Shown: positions 1 to 6,215 of the stretch, piece after piece
How the letters are laid out: each line of letters opens with the position of its first letter
How positions within the stretch are numbered: position 1 is the stretch's first letter
Assembly: GCA_030599445.1 (NCBI GenBank)
Contig: JAUVOA010000044.1
Span: forward strand, 1-9,423
Direction: 5' to 3'
DNA length: 9,423 nt
Source of the DNA: Atribacterota bacterium
Lineage (GTDB): Bacteria > Atribacterota > Phoenicimicrobiia > Phoenicimicrobiales > Phoenicimicrobiaceae
The notes under the pieces: generated by a model
Told to the model about the DNA's origin: nothing
The model's input: the letters and a program-made list of their open reading frames with translations, nothing else
Database searches by the model: none
Position numbers and translations under genes: made by a program

Positions 1-1
1 T

Positions 2-1762
2 ATTGAAGCTACCCGGGTTGCGTATGGTTTAGATAAGATTAAAGAGGAAGAATTTCCGGTAAAGGAAGAGATAAGTTTCGAGGATATTGAGAAAAATGAG
101 GATACGATTAGAAATATTAGACTCTGGGATTGGAGACCTATAAAGCAGACTCTAAAACAGATTCAAGCTATCAGGTTATACTATGATTTTAATAGTGTAG
201 ATGTGGACCGTTATTATTTTAACGGAAACTATCAGCAGGTGATGGTCTCTCCCCGGGAATTAGATAAAGATAAGATACCAGAACAGGCCAGGACCTGGGT
301 AAATGAGGTATTAACTTACACTCATGGCTATGGGGTAGTGGTAAATCCGGTTAATAAGATTAGCGGAGAAGGCCTTCCCGAACTGTTGATTAAAGATATT
401 CCTCCGGTTTCCAGCGTAAATCTTACTATTACAAGACCGGAAATTTATTATGGAGAGATAACTAAAGGTTATGTAATTGTGAAGACCAAAGCCAAAGAGT
501 TTGATTATCCTAAAGGAGATGAGAATGTTTACAGTACCTATGCGGGTAATGGCGGGATTGCGGTCTCTTCTCTATGGAGAAGGATTCTTTTTTCTATAAA
601 ATATTCTAATATGCAGATTTTACTCACCACTAATTTTACTTCCGAGAGTCGAATTATGATCAATCGTAATATTCAGGAGAGAGTCAACAAGGTAGCTCCT
701 TTCCTGGGTTATGACAAAGATCCTTATATGGTAATTTCTAAGGAAGGGAAATTGTTCTGGATACAGGATGCTTATACCACATCTAGTAATTATCCTTACT
801 CTACTCCTGTTGCAGGGGGTTACTTCAATTATATTAGAAATTCGGTCAAGGTGGTAATCGATGCCTACAATGGGTCAATGGATTTTTATATTATAGATCA
901 GAAGGACCCTGTAGCTGAAGTCTATAAAAATATATTTCCACAACTGTTTAAGAACTTTAATCAGATGCCTGAGGATTTAAAGGAGCATATTCGTTATCCT
1001 AAAGACCTCTTCCAGGTACAAGCAGAGCTTTATTCTACTTACCATATGATGGATCCCGATGTATTTTATAATAAGGAAGATTACTGGAACGTTCCCAATG
1101 AGATTTATGCTGAAAATGAAATCAAGATGGAACCATATTATATTGTAACCAAACTCCCGGGTCACGAAAGGGAAGAATTTATTTTGATGACTCCCTTTAC
1201 TCCTTCTACCAAGAATAATATGATTGCCTGGCTGGCTGCAAAGAACGATCAACCGGATTATGGTAACTTGATTGTTTATAAATTTCCCAAGGAAAAGTTA
1301 ATCTTTGGCCCGATGCAGATAGAAGCGCGGATTGACCAGGATTCGGAAATCTCTCAACAATTGACCTTATGGGGACAGAAGGGCTCTACGGTTATACGAG
1401 GAAATTTACTAGTAATCCCTATAGAAAAATCGATAATCTATGTTGAGCCTTTGTATTTACGGGCTGAGATGGGTGAGATACCTGAGTTAAAGAGAGTAAT
1501 CGTCTCCAATGGTTCTGATGTGGCGATAGGAAATAAACTGGAAGATGCTTTAGAGAAACTCTTTACCAGGAGTTTCAGAGAAAGAGAAATTGTAGTAACG
1601 GGTGAAGAAAAAACTCTTAAAGATTTAATTAAGGAAGCAGCGGGATATTACGAAAGTGCTCAAGAGTTTGCTCGCGAAGGCAACTGGAGCAAATATGGAG
1701 AAGAACTGCAAAAACTGGAACAGGCTTTGAAGTTGTTAGAAGAAGCTAGCGAGGGAGAGTAA
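2..1762 (+). CDS. UPF0182 (COG1615) family membrane protein, C-terminal part, cut by the left edge
   Basis: The frame is open from the left edge to TAA at 1760-1762, giving 586 residues with no start in view. A GTG at 203 is in frame but lies inside conserved sequence, so it is not the start. Family landmarks are visible: TRVAYGLD near residue 4, IRLWDWRP at 39-46, then YYDFNSVDVDRY and QVMVSPREL. Further on are WGQKGSTVIRGNLLVIPIE from residue 457 and a VEPLYLRAEMGEIPELKRV stretch. The C-terminus is a charged helical segment (YYESAQEFAREGNWSKYGEELQKLEQ) typical of the family tail. From what I know of the family, full proteins have about 900-1000 residues with several N-terminal membrane helices; those helices lie outside the window and this part is the extracytoplasmic region. 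Its biochemical role is not established. A tandem octamer array begins 6 bp after the stop. Family assignment is firm; function is unknown. Confidence 0.93.
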   Translation: MEATRVAYGLDKIKEEEFPVKEEISFEDIEKNEDTIRNIRLWDWRPIKQTLKQIQAIRLYYDFNSVDVDRYYFNGNYQQVMVSPRELDKDKIPEQARTWVNEVLTYTHGYGVVVNPVNKISGEGLPELLIKDIPPVSSVNLTITRPEIYYGEITKGYVIVKTKAKEFDYPKGDENVYSTYAGNGGIAVSSLWRRILFSIKYSNMQILLTTNFTSESRIMINRNIQERVNKVAPFLGYDKDPYMVISKEGKLFWIQDAYTTSSNYPYSTPVAGGYFNYIRNSVKVVIDAYNGSMDFYIIDQKDPVAEVYKNIFPQLFKNFNQMPEDLKEHIRYPKDLFQVQAELYSTYHMMDPDVFYNKEDYWNVPNEIYAENEIKMEPYYIVTKLPGHEREEFILMTPFTPSTKNNMIAWLAAKNDQPDYGNLIVYKFPKEKLIFGPMQIEARIDQDSEISQQLTLWGQKGSTVIRGNLLVIPIEKSIIYVEPLYLRAEMGEIPELKRVIVSNGSDVAIGNKLEDALEKLFTRSFREREIVVTGEEKTLKDLIKEAAGYYESAQEFAREGNWSKYGEELQKLEQALKLLEEASEGE

Positions 1763-1767
1763 AGTTC

Positions 1768-1799
1768 GGTTAACCAGTTTTCCGGTTTCCCAGTTAATT
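1768..1799. repeat. degenerate octamer tandem array after the UPF0182 gene
   Basis: Four 8-bp units lie head to tail with consensus RGTTNNCC: ggttaacc, agttttcc, ggtttccc, and a decayed agttaatt. The array starts 6 bp after the TAA of the upstream gene. The period is exact and the variation lies in the middle of the unit. No function is evident. Confidence 0.6.
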
Positions 1800-1818
1800 T
1801 GATCGATAGAGAATAATT

Positions 1819-1846
1819 GTAGGGGCGTATTGCAATACGCCCCTAC
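1819..1846. repeat. perfect 28-bp palindrome (GTAGGGGCG/CGCCCCTAC type)
   Basis: Each arm is GTAGGGGCGTATTG and the two arms are exact reverse complements with no spacer. It lies between convergent genes. No T-tract follows on either strand, so it is not a standard terminator. The GGGGCG/CGCCCC ends recur in the hairpins at 1884-1914 and 2582-2614, which suggests one dispersed intergenic repeat family. As RNA it would form a strong hairpin on either strand. Confidence 0.8.
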
Positions 1847-1883
1847 TTAATATTCGATTAAAATATAATAGTATTAGATGTAG

Positions 1884-1914
1884 GGAGCGGGTTTCATCCG
1901 CCCCGTGTTTTTTT
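1884..1914 (+). terminator. probable intrinsic terminator for the UPF0182 gene
   Basis: The left arm GGAGCGG (1884-1890) pairs with CCGCCCC (1898-1904) with one A-C mismatch around a 7-nt loop. After GTG comes a run of seven T (1908-1914). It sits about 120 bp after the UPF0182 stop in the correct orientation. It is related in sequence to the palindrome at 1819-1846, so it may be a dispersed repeat that also serves as a terminator. Confidence 0.5.
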
Positions 1915-1918
1915 CTTG

Positions 1919-1953
1919 TCGTTGCGAGTTCCGATTTATCGGAGTGCGGCAAT
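1919..1953. repeat. REP-like imperfect inverted repeat
   Basis: An inner perfect stem TCCGAT/ATCGGA (1930-1935 and 1938-1943, only TT between) is enclosed by GTTGC (1921-1925) pairing with GCAAT (1949-1953) through one G-T wobble. The ends (cgttgcgag, gcggcaatttcat) resemble dispersed extragenic repeats I recall from many environmental genomes. That resemblance is from memory and was not tested by a search. Confidence 0.4.
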
Positions 1954-1988
1954 TTCATCAAAATTACTCTAAGAAAATCATTGCAACC

Positions 1989-2023
1989 CATTACTAATTA
2001 CTCATTACATGTTACATATCACT
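1989..2023. repeat. degenerate heptamer tandem array at the 3' end of the phosphoesterase gene
   Basis: Five contiguous 7-bp units with consensus NATTACW run from cattact at 1989 to tatcact at 2017. The fifth unit contains the stop codon (2019-2021) of the minus-strand phosphoesterase, so the array overlaps the end of the gene. On the minus strand the units read roughly GTAATGN, the same type as the array at 2684-2751. Confidence 0.6.
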
Positions 2024-2519
2024 GCATCTTATCCGCTAAGTCTATGATCTTTGCCTCTAAATTTTCCAGATCCAATAAGGCAATGGTACTTTTTCCGGTT
2101 AGCCAACCTCCGCATTCGCCCGGATTTATAATGAGGGTCTTCCCGATTTTACGTAAATCTACACGATGGGTGTGACCATAAATGACTATATCGTATTTTT
2201 GGCTTTTTTCCAAGGAGTCGGTTAATTTTTCTTTATGAAGCATGATAATATCTTTATTATCTATCTTTACTATATAGGGCGCTGGAAATAGTTTTCCTAT
2301 GTCCTTAAATTTTTCTCGAAGGTAAAGTTTATCTCCGTCGTTATTTCCGAATACACCTGTAAAGGGACAGTTTAAATTTTTAAATTCCAAAGCAGTAAAG
2401 GGGGAGACGAAGTCACCGGCATGAAGAACCAAATCTACTTTTTCCCGATTAAAAAAGGTGACTGCTTTTTTTATCTGAGGCAGATTATCATGGGTATCAG
2501 AGATAATTCCAATTTTCAT
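2019..2519 (-). CDS. YfcE/MJ0936-family metallophosphoesterase
   Basis: This 166-residue protein is full length for the small YfcE-type (COG0622) calcineurin-like phosphoesterases, which hydrolyse phosphodiesters with a two-metal centre in the cytoplasm. The expected metal ligands are all visible: D8 and H10 in SDTHDN, D36 in GDFVS, N59 in GNND, H95 in MLHKEK, and H116/H118 in GHTH. The INPGECGGWLTG loop (131-142) resembles the archaeal MJ0936 protein more than the NPGS loop of E. coli YfcE, as far as I remember those sequences. The start is ATG at 2519 with a weak AGGAT 9 nt upstream. It follows the osmolyte importer genes on the same strand, but a terminator-like hairpin separates them and I see no convincing promoter of its own. 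The physiological substrate is unknown. Confidence 0.92.
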   Translation of the reverse strand: MKIGIISDTHDNLPQIKKAVTFFNREKVDLVLHAGDFVSPFTALEFKNLNCPFTGVFGNNDGDKLYLREKFKDIGKLFPAPYIVKIDNKDIIMLHKEKLTDSLEKSQKYDIVIYGHTHRVDLRKIGKTLIINPGECGGWLTGKSTIALLDLENLEAKIIDLADKMQ

Positions 2520-2581
2520 TTTATGTTCATCCTGAAAATATTAAAAATTTAAAAACTAAACAAATATTCAATATTTTAAAT

Positions 2582-2614
2582 AAAAAAAAGGGGGGGGGCG
2601 AACAAATCCGCCCC
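2582..2614 (-). terminator. probable intrinsic terminator of the osmolyte importer operon
   Basis: Read on the minus strand, GGGGCG (2614-2609) pairs with CGCCCC (2600-2595) around an 8-nt loop. More C residues follow and then eight T (complement of A8 at 2582-2589). It lies about 145 bp after the binding-protein stop and before the phosphoesterase gene. The C-run between stem and T-tract is unusual and the stem may slip along it. The A8-G9 homopolymer (2582-2598) is also a place where a sequencing length error is likely. Confidence 0.55.
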
Positions 2615-2619
2615 AGGTC

Positions 2620-2635
2620 TTTTACAATTTTACAA
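2620..2635. repeat. perfect tandem octamer duplication
   Basis: ttttacaa occurs twice without interruption (2620-2627 and 2628-2635). It lies in the same intergenic stretch as the heptamer array at 2684-2751 and shares its TTAC core. Confidence 0.4.
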
Positions 2636-2683
2636 TCGGGCTTAATAAATTAATTTTCTATAATTTTCTTACTACCCAATTAT

Positions 2684-2751
2684 TTTTTACATATTACACA
2701 TTACTTGTTATTAAATTTTCTATACGCTACCCGCTAAACGCTACACGTTAG
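2684..2751. repeat. two blocks of degenerate heptamers after the binding-protein gene
   Basis: Block one (2684-2711) has units ending in TTAC: tttttac, atattac, acattac, and a decayed ttgttat. Block two (2724-2751) has four exact 7-bp steps: acgctac, ccgctaa, acgctac, acgttag. Block two ends 8 bp before the stop codon (2760-2762) of the binding-protein gene. On the minus strand the consensus is close to GTARYRT. Confidence 0.6.
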
Positions 2752-2759
2752 TTGTATTT

Positions 2760-3674
2760 CTATTTAATTAATTCCTTTTCTTTAAGAAATTCTCCTGCTA
2801 CCATTTTAGCAGGTTTGCCCATTCCATCTACTTCGTAATTTAAATCAATCATGGTAGCTGTATCGATTAATTGAGTAATGGGAAGAAGGAGTTCCTCTAT
2901 TTCAGGATATTTATCAAGAACATCTTTGTTTATTACTATTGAAATATTGTAGATGGGGAAGAAACTTTTATCATCTTCCAAAACCAATAAGTCAAATTTT
3001 CTAAGTTTGCCATCAGTTCCAAATACCATCGCTACATTCACCTGGTTTCTATCGATGGCATCATAAGTTAATCCGGTATCCATGGCTTTAACATTTTTCC
3101 TTAAAATATTCATGTTATAATATTCTGCCATTCCAAAAATGCCGTCTTTTTCTCTTTCATAAAAATTGTGATTAACAGCAAAGAGAACTTTTTTGGGGTC
3201 TTTGTTCACATATTCGGTTAAGCTGGAAATAGATGTTCCCATAGCATCTATCATATCTTTTTTAATGGCTAATGCGTAGGTATTATTAAAAGTGGTTCTC
3301 CCCAACCATACCATATTGTTTTGTTCCAAATCATCTTTTTTTACCATTTCATAGAGTTTAACCGGGTCGTCAATTTTTTCGGGATATTTAAAGTATACAG
3401 CACCTCCAGTTCCCGTATAATCAGGCATAAGATCAATTTGTTCGCTGATTAATCCCGCCCTGGTTATGGCTGCGGCTGTTCCAAATTTTTCCTCTACCTG
3501 AAATCCATTTTCTTGCAACAATAGAGTAATTAAATTACCCAGGATATATTGTTCGGTAAAATCTTTTGCTCCCACCACAATTTTTTTAGTTTCCGCCCCG
3601 CTGACAGATAATCCGCCTAAGGCCAAGCAAAAAACAAGTAACAAGATAGTGTAGATAAATATGCGATTCTTCAT
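2760..3674 (-). CDS. OpuCC/OsmX-type compatible-solute-binding protein of an ABC importer
   Basis: This 304-residue protein is the extracytoplasmic receptor for quaternary-amine osmolytes (glycine betaine, choline or similar). It has a Sec signal peptide: K2/R4, a hydrophobic core at 5-22, and a likely signal peptidase I site after S25-G26-A27. The only cysteine there, C16, follows F15, so there is no valid lipobox. The mature part opens with VGAKDFTEQYILGNL (34-48) and has PDYTGTGG (84-91), hallmarks of the family; Y86 belongs to the ligand-site region. DDKSFFPIYNISIVI and a terminal LNYEVDGMGKPA stretch complete the fold. AAGGAGG at 3683-3689 overlaps the stop of the preceding permease, which implies tight coupling. 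It is the last gene of the importer operon. The exact ligand cannot be read from the sequence. Confidence 0.93.
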   Translation of the reverse strand: MKNRIFIYTILLLVFCLALGGLSVSGAETKKIVVGAKDFTEQYILGNLITLLLQENGFQVEEKFGTAAAITRAGLISEQIDLMPDYTGTGGAVYFKYPEKIDDPVKLYEMVKKDDLEQNNMVWLGRTTFNNTYALAIKKDMIDAMGTSISSLTEYVNKDPKKVLFAVNHNFYEREKDGIFGMAEYYNMNILRKNVKAMDTGLTYDAIDRNQVNVAMVFGTDGKLRKFDLLVLEDDKSFFPIYNISIVINKDVLDKYPEIEELLLPITQLIDTATMIDLNYEVDGMGKPAKMVAGEFLKEKELIK

Positions 3675-3687
3675 AATAATTACCTCC

Positions 3688-4338
3688 TTAAGTTTTTTTA
3701 ATTTGTAATCCCTTAGAGACTACTTTTTTTTCAATCTTGGCCATAATATAATCTACGATTATGGCCAAGAGGGATACAGTAATGGCACCGGTTATCAGCA
3801 TTTCCGGTTTTTGTAATTTAAGACCGATAAAAATAAAATCGCCCAGACCTCCGCCACCAATAACAGCAGCAACCGTTGCCGAACCGATGATAATAGTAGA
3901 AGAACTTCTTATTCCTCCCATGATTACCGGAAGAGCAATTGGTATTTTTACCCTCCAGAGTAATTGATTTTGAGTTAAGCCCATTCCTTTGCCTGCCTCG
4001 ATAATATTTGGGCGGACACTGAGAATACCGGAAGTAGCATTAAAAACAATAGGAACCAGGCCATAAATAACCAAAGCAATAATTGCCGGTTTTACTCCTA
4101 TTCCCACGAAAATAAATATTAAAGCAATAATAACCAAAGAAGGGACTGATTGGGCAGCTCCCATAACCGAAAGGATAATCCTTCCGATTTTCTCCCTGCC
4201 TTCCTGGGTGACAAAAATACTTATGGCCATTCCAATAACTGTAGAAAAGGTCAAAGCAACTAAAAAGATAAAGATGTGTACCTCGAGTGCAGACATAATT
4301 CTACCAAAATTGTTTAAATAAAAAGATAATATATTCAT
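3688..4338 (-). CDS. OpuCB/OpuCD-type osmolyte ABC importer permease (second permease)
   Basis: With the ATG at 4338 the protein has 216 residues, matching the roughly 215-220 of OpuCB/OpuCD. The N-terminus MNILSFYLNNFGRIMSALEVHIFIFLVAL aligns with that family as I recall it. An in-frame TTG at 4389 would add 17 residues and overlap the ATPase gene, but has no ribosome site; for the ATG start, GAGGAA lies about 12 nt upstream. Several membrane helices are visible (about 20-43, 53-79, 84-106, 144-170, 180-203). The cytoplasmic EAA loop EAGKGMG begins at E114, where the ATPase docks, and QSVPSLVI (63-70) is the usual family signature. It is 16 bp from the ATPase gene and 13 bp from the binding-protein gene, so the three are co-transcribed. 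It pairs with the permease at 5475-6131. Confidence 0.93.
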   Translation of the reverse strand: MNILSFYLNNFGRIMSALEVHIFIFLVALTFSTVIGMAISIFVTQEGREKIGRIILSVMGAAQSVPSLVIIALIFIFVGIGVKPAIIALVIYGLVPIVFNATSGILSVRPNIIEAGKGMGLTQNQLLWRVKIPIALPVIMGGIRSSSTIIIGSATVAAVIGGGGLGDFIFIGLKLQKPEMLITGAITVSLLAIIVDYIMAKIEKKVVSKGLQIKKT

Positions 4339-4354
4339 ATGATTATTTTTTTCC

Positions 4355-5458
4355 TCAGGAAATATTTGTTTTTTTATTAACTTCTTCAAAAATATTACTT
4401 AACTTTATAATTCCCACAAATTCTTTTTTTCGATTAACCACCGGAAGTTGTTTTTCACCTGCCTCCAGCATTTTAGAAAGCGCTTCATTGATATTGTTTT
4501 GTCTTTCAATAATCCAGGGTGCGGGATTGTAAATAAATTTTTGTTTTTTTGTCTCGGTTGCTTTTTCTAACACAAAACGGCTTTTCAGATGATTATTCTC
4601 ATCTAAAGCGAAGGCGATTTTAATATTTTTTTCTTTCATTTTTTTCTCAACGCTTTCACGGGATTCGGTATCTAAAACAGTAATGAATCCGTCTTTCAAT
4701 ACATAATCTTTTGCTTTTTTCAAAGAAAGGGCCTTGATGTTTCTGTCTTGACCCAAAAGATTTTCCACGAATTCATTTGCCGGGTCGCTAAGTATTTTGG
4801 AAACATTATCATATTGAATCAGATTACCTTCATTGATAATGGCAATTTTATCACCCAATTTAATTGCTTCATTGATATCATGGGTCACAAAAACGATGGT
4901 CTTTTTAATTTCTTCCTGTATCTCTAAAAAAGAATCTTGAAGTTTAAGCCGGTTTATAGGATCAATGGCTCCGAAGGGTTCATCCATAAGTAGTATTTCC
5001 GGTTCGGCGGCAAGTGCTCTTGCTAATCCGACACGTTGTTTTTCGCCACCGGAAAGCTGAAGTGGATACTTTTGAGCAAAACTCTGGTTTAAAGTAACCA
5101 GTTCAAGAATCTCTTCTATTCTTCGCTCAATTTTTTTCTGTTCCCATTTGAGCAGGCGAGGAACGATAGCGACATTTTCGAAGACAGTAAGGTGGGGGAA
5201 GAGACCTATTTCCTGGATTACATATCCTATGTTTCTTCTTAGCTCAACCGGGTTAACATCATTAATTGGAGTATCGTTGACGATAATATTTCCTTTATCA
5301 AAAGGGGTAAGCCTGTTTATCATTCTCAAAGTGGTAGTTTTTCCGCAGCCGGAAGGACCGATAAACATGGTGAGGGAACCTTTTTCGATATGAAGGCTAA
5401 AATTATTTACCGCTATTTTATTTCCAAATTTTTTAGTCACATTGGTTAATTCTATCAT
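4355..5458 (-). CDS. opuCA: OpuCA-type osmolyte ABC importer ATPase with C-terminal CBS region
   Basis: This 367-residue cytoplasmic ATPase drives the importer. Catalytic elements are intact: Walker A GPSGCGKTT (34-42), Q-loop Q82, signature LSGGE (135-139), Walker B ILLMDEP (155-161) and switch H193. Residues from about 245 form the regulatory tail of the OpuCA group. The second CBS motif is clear (INEALSKMLEAG through LPVVNRKKEFVGIIKLSNI), while the first (about 255-300) is degenerate. From family knowledge, tandem CBS domains in these ATPases sense ionic strength or cyclic di-AMP. Total length is close to the roughly 380 of B. subtilis OpuCA. The start is ATG at 5458 with AGGAG at 5468-5472. 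It stands between the two permease genes, 16 bp from each. Symbol given by similarity; orthology to OpuCA rather than OpuBA, OsmV or YehX is not resolved. Confidence 0.93.
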   Translation of the reverse strand: MIELTNVTKKFGNKIAVNNFSLHIEKGSLTMFIGPSGCGKTTTLRMINRLTPFDKGNIIVNDTPINDVNPVELRRNIGYVIQEIGLFPHLTVFENVAIVPRLLKWEQKKIERRIEEILELVTLNQSFAQKYPLQLSGGEKQRVGLARALAAEPEILLMDEPFGAIDPINRLKLQDSFLEIQEEIKKTIVFVTHDINEAIKLGDKIAIINEGNLIQYDNVSKILSDPANEFVENLLGQDRNIKALSLKKAKDYVLKDGFITVLDTESRESVEKKMKEKNIKIAFALDENNHLKSRFVLEKATETKKQKFIYNPAPWIIERQNNINEALSKMLEAGEKQLPVVNRKKEFVGIIKLSNIFEEVNKKTNIS

Positions 5459-5474
5459 TAATTTATTCTCCTGT

Positions 5475-6131
5475 TTACCTTTTTACTTTTAAACCTTTGG
5501 GAGTTATCCAATCTTCTACTTTTAATAAAATGTAATTCACCCCTATGCCCAATGCGGAAATAAGAATTGCACCTACCAATACCATGGTTAAATTTGCCCG
5601 TCCAATACCGGCAAAAATAAAATATCCCAATCCGCCTGCCGCAATAAGGGATGCATAAGTCGCCACACTGACTCCCATAACAACAGCAATTCTTATACCG
5701 GACATAATGACCGGAATAGAAAGAGGGATTTTTATTTTCCAGAGAATCTGATTTTTTGACATTCCGATTCCCCGGGCTGCTTCAATCATTTCCGGTTTTA
5801 CCTGATTTAAGGCAAGATAGGTGTTACGGGTAATCGGTAATAAAGAATAAATCGTAATTGCCGAAACAGAAGGAACGATTCCCAAGCCTAATTTAAAAGG
5901 GGCAAAAGCAACAACCATAACACCATAGAGAGCCAAACTGGGAATGGTCATCATGATGCTGGCGACATTGATAACATATTTGGCAATATTAGGTCTGGAA
6001 GAAATATAAAACCCCAAAGATACACTAACTAATATTGAAATAGGTATACTTATGGCAACTATTTTAATATGGTTAAAAATTTCAAGGATAATTTTATTAT
6101 GATAATATTCTAAAAAAAGAGAAAGAGGAAT
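5475..6131 (-). CDS. OpuCB-type osmolyte ABC importer permease (first permease), likely ATT start
   Basis: This is the first importer gene. The first standard start codon in frame is TTG at 6017, giving only 180 residues and deleting most of the first membrane helix. The frame stays open upstream and encodes 38 family-like residues (PLSLFLEYY..., then IKIVAISIPISILVSVS, which completes helix 1). AAGGAGG (6138-6144) precedes two ATT codons; the one at 6129-6131 has a 6-nt spacing and gives 218 residues, the usual family length. No ATG, GTG or TTG occurs in those 38 codons. In this numbering the EAA loop EAARGIG begins at E117 and TIPSLALYG lies at 62-70. The stop is 16 bp before the ATPase gene. 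The function is firm; the start is inferred, the alternative being an error or mutation in the start codon. Confidence 0.85.
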   Translation of the reverse strand: MPLSLFLEYYHNKIILEIFNHIKIVAISIPISILVSVSLGFYISSRPNIAKYVINVASIMMTIPSLALYGVMVVAFAPFKLGLGIVPSVSAITIYSLLPITRNTYLALNQVKPEMIEAARGIGMSKNQILWKIKIPLSIPVIMSGIRIAVVMGVSVATYASLIAAGGLGYFIFAGIGRANLTMVLVGAILISALGIGVNYILLKVEDWITPKGLKVKR

Positions 6132-6144
6132 AATGTGCCTCCTT
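6129..6144 (-). promoter_or_regulatory. strong ribosome-binding site before a non-standard ATT start
   Basis: AAGGAGG (minus strand, 6144-6138) is followed by CACATT and then ATT at 6131-6129. This is among the best Shine-Dalgarno matches in the window, yet no ATG, GTG or TTG stands at a usable distance. It decides the start of the first permease. Confidence 0.7.
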
Positions 6145-6156
6145 AATGGTAATTTA

Positions 6157-6174
6157 GATTAATCGCGAAAAATC
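6157..6174. promoter_or_regulatory. candidate MarR operator overlapping the importer promoter
   Basis: An 18-bp imperfect palindrome GATTAATCGCGAAAAATC has half-sites GATTNNTCG/CGANNAATC centred on CGCG, matching its own complement at 14 of 18 positions. It overlaps the -10 box and spacer of the importer promoter, where a repressor would block polymerase. The size fits MarR-family operators, and a MarR gene lies just upstream. No matching site was found before the MarR gene itself, so autoregulation through this motif is not supported. Confidence 0.4.
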
Positions 6175-6185
6175 TTTTGTGTCAA
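6158..6185 (-). promoter_or_regulatory. candidate sigma-70 promoter of the osmolyte importer operon
   Basis: On the minus strand a consensus -35 TTGACA (6185-6180) is followed after 16 bp by ATTAAT (6163-6158), a 4 of 6 match to the -10 consensus. The start of transcription would fall roughly 10 nt before the AAGGAGG of the first permease. The operon may also be read from the MarR promoter, as no terminator is visible between the two genes. Confidence 0.45.
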
Positions 6186-6215
6186 TGATTTTTAGAAGAG
6201 CAAGTACAAAGACAT

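Noticed and set aside
977..1252. Minus-strand open frame of 91 codons inside the UPF0182 gene
   Set aside because: It lies wholly inside conserved UPF0182 sequence, has no family resemblance and no ribosome site.
2535..2563. TTGTTT-17 bp-TATTTT promoter for the phosphoesterase gene on the minus strand
   Set aside because: Matches are weak in AT-only sequence, and the implied transcript start would fall on or after the ribosome-binding site.
4339..4389. Upstream TTG start for the second permease, overlapping the ATPase gene
   Set aside because: It has no ribosome-binding site, adds a lysine-rich tail not expected in the family, and the ATG at 4338 gives the normal length.
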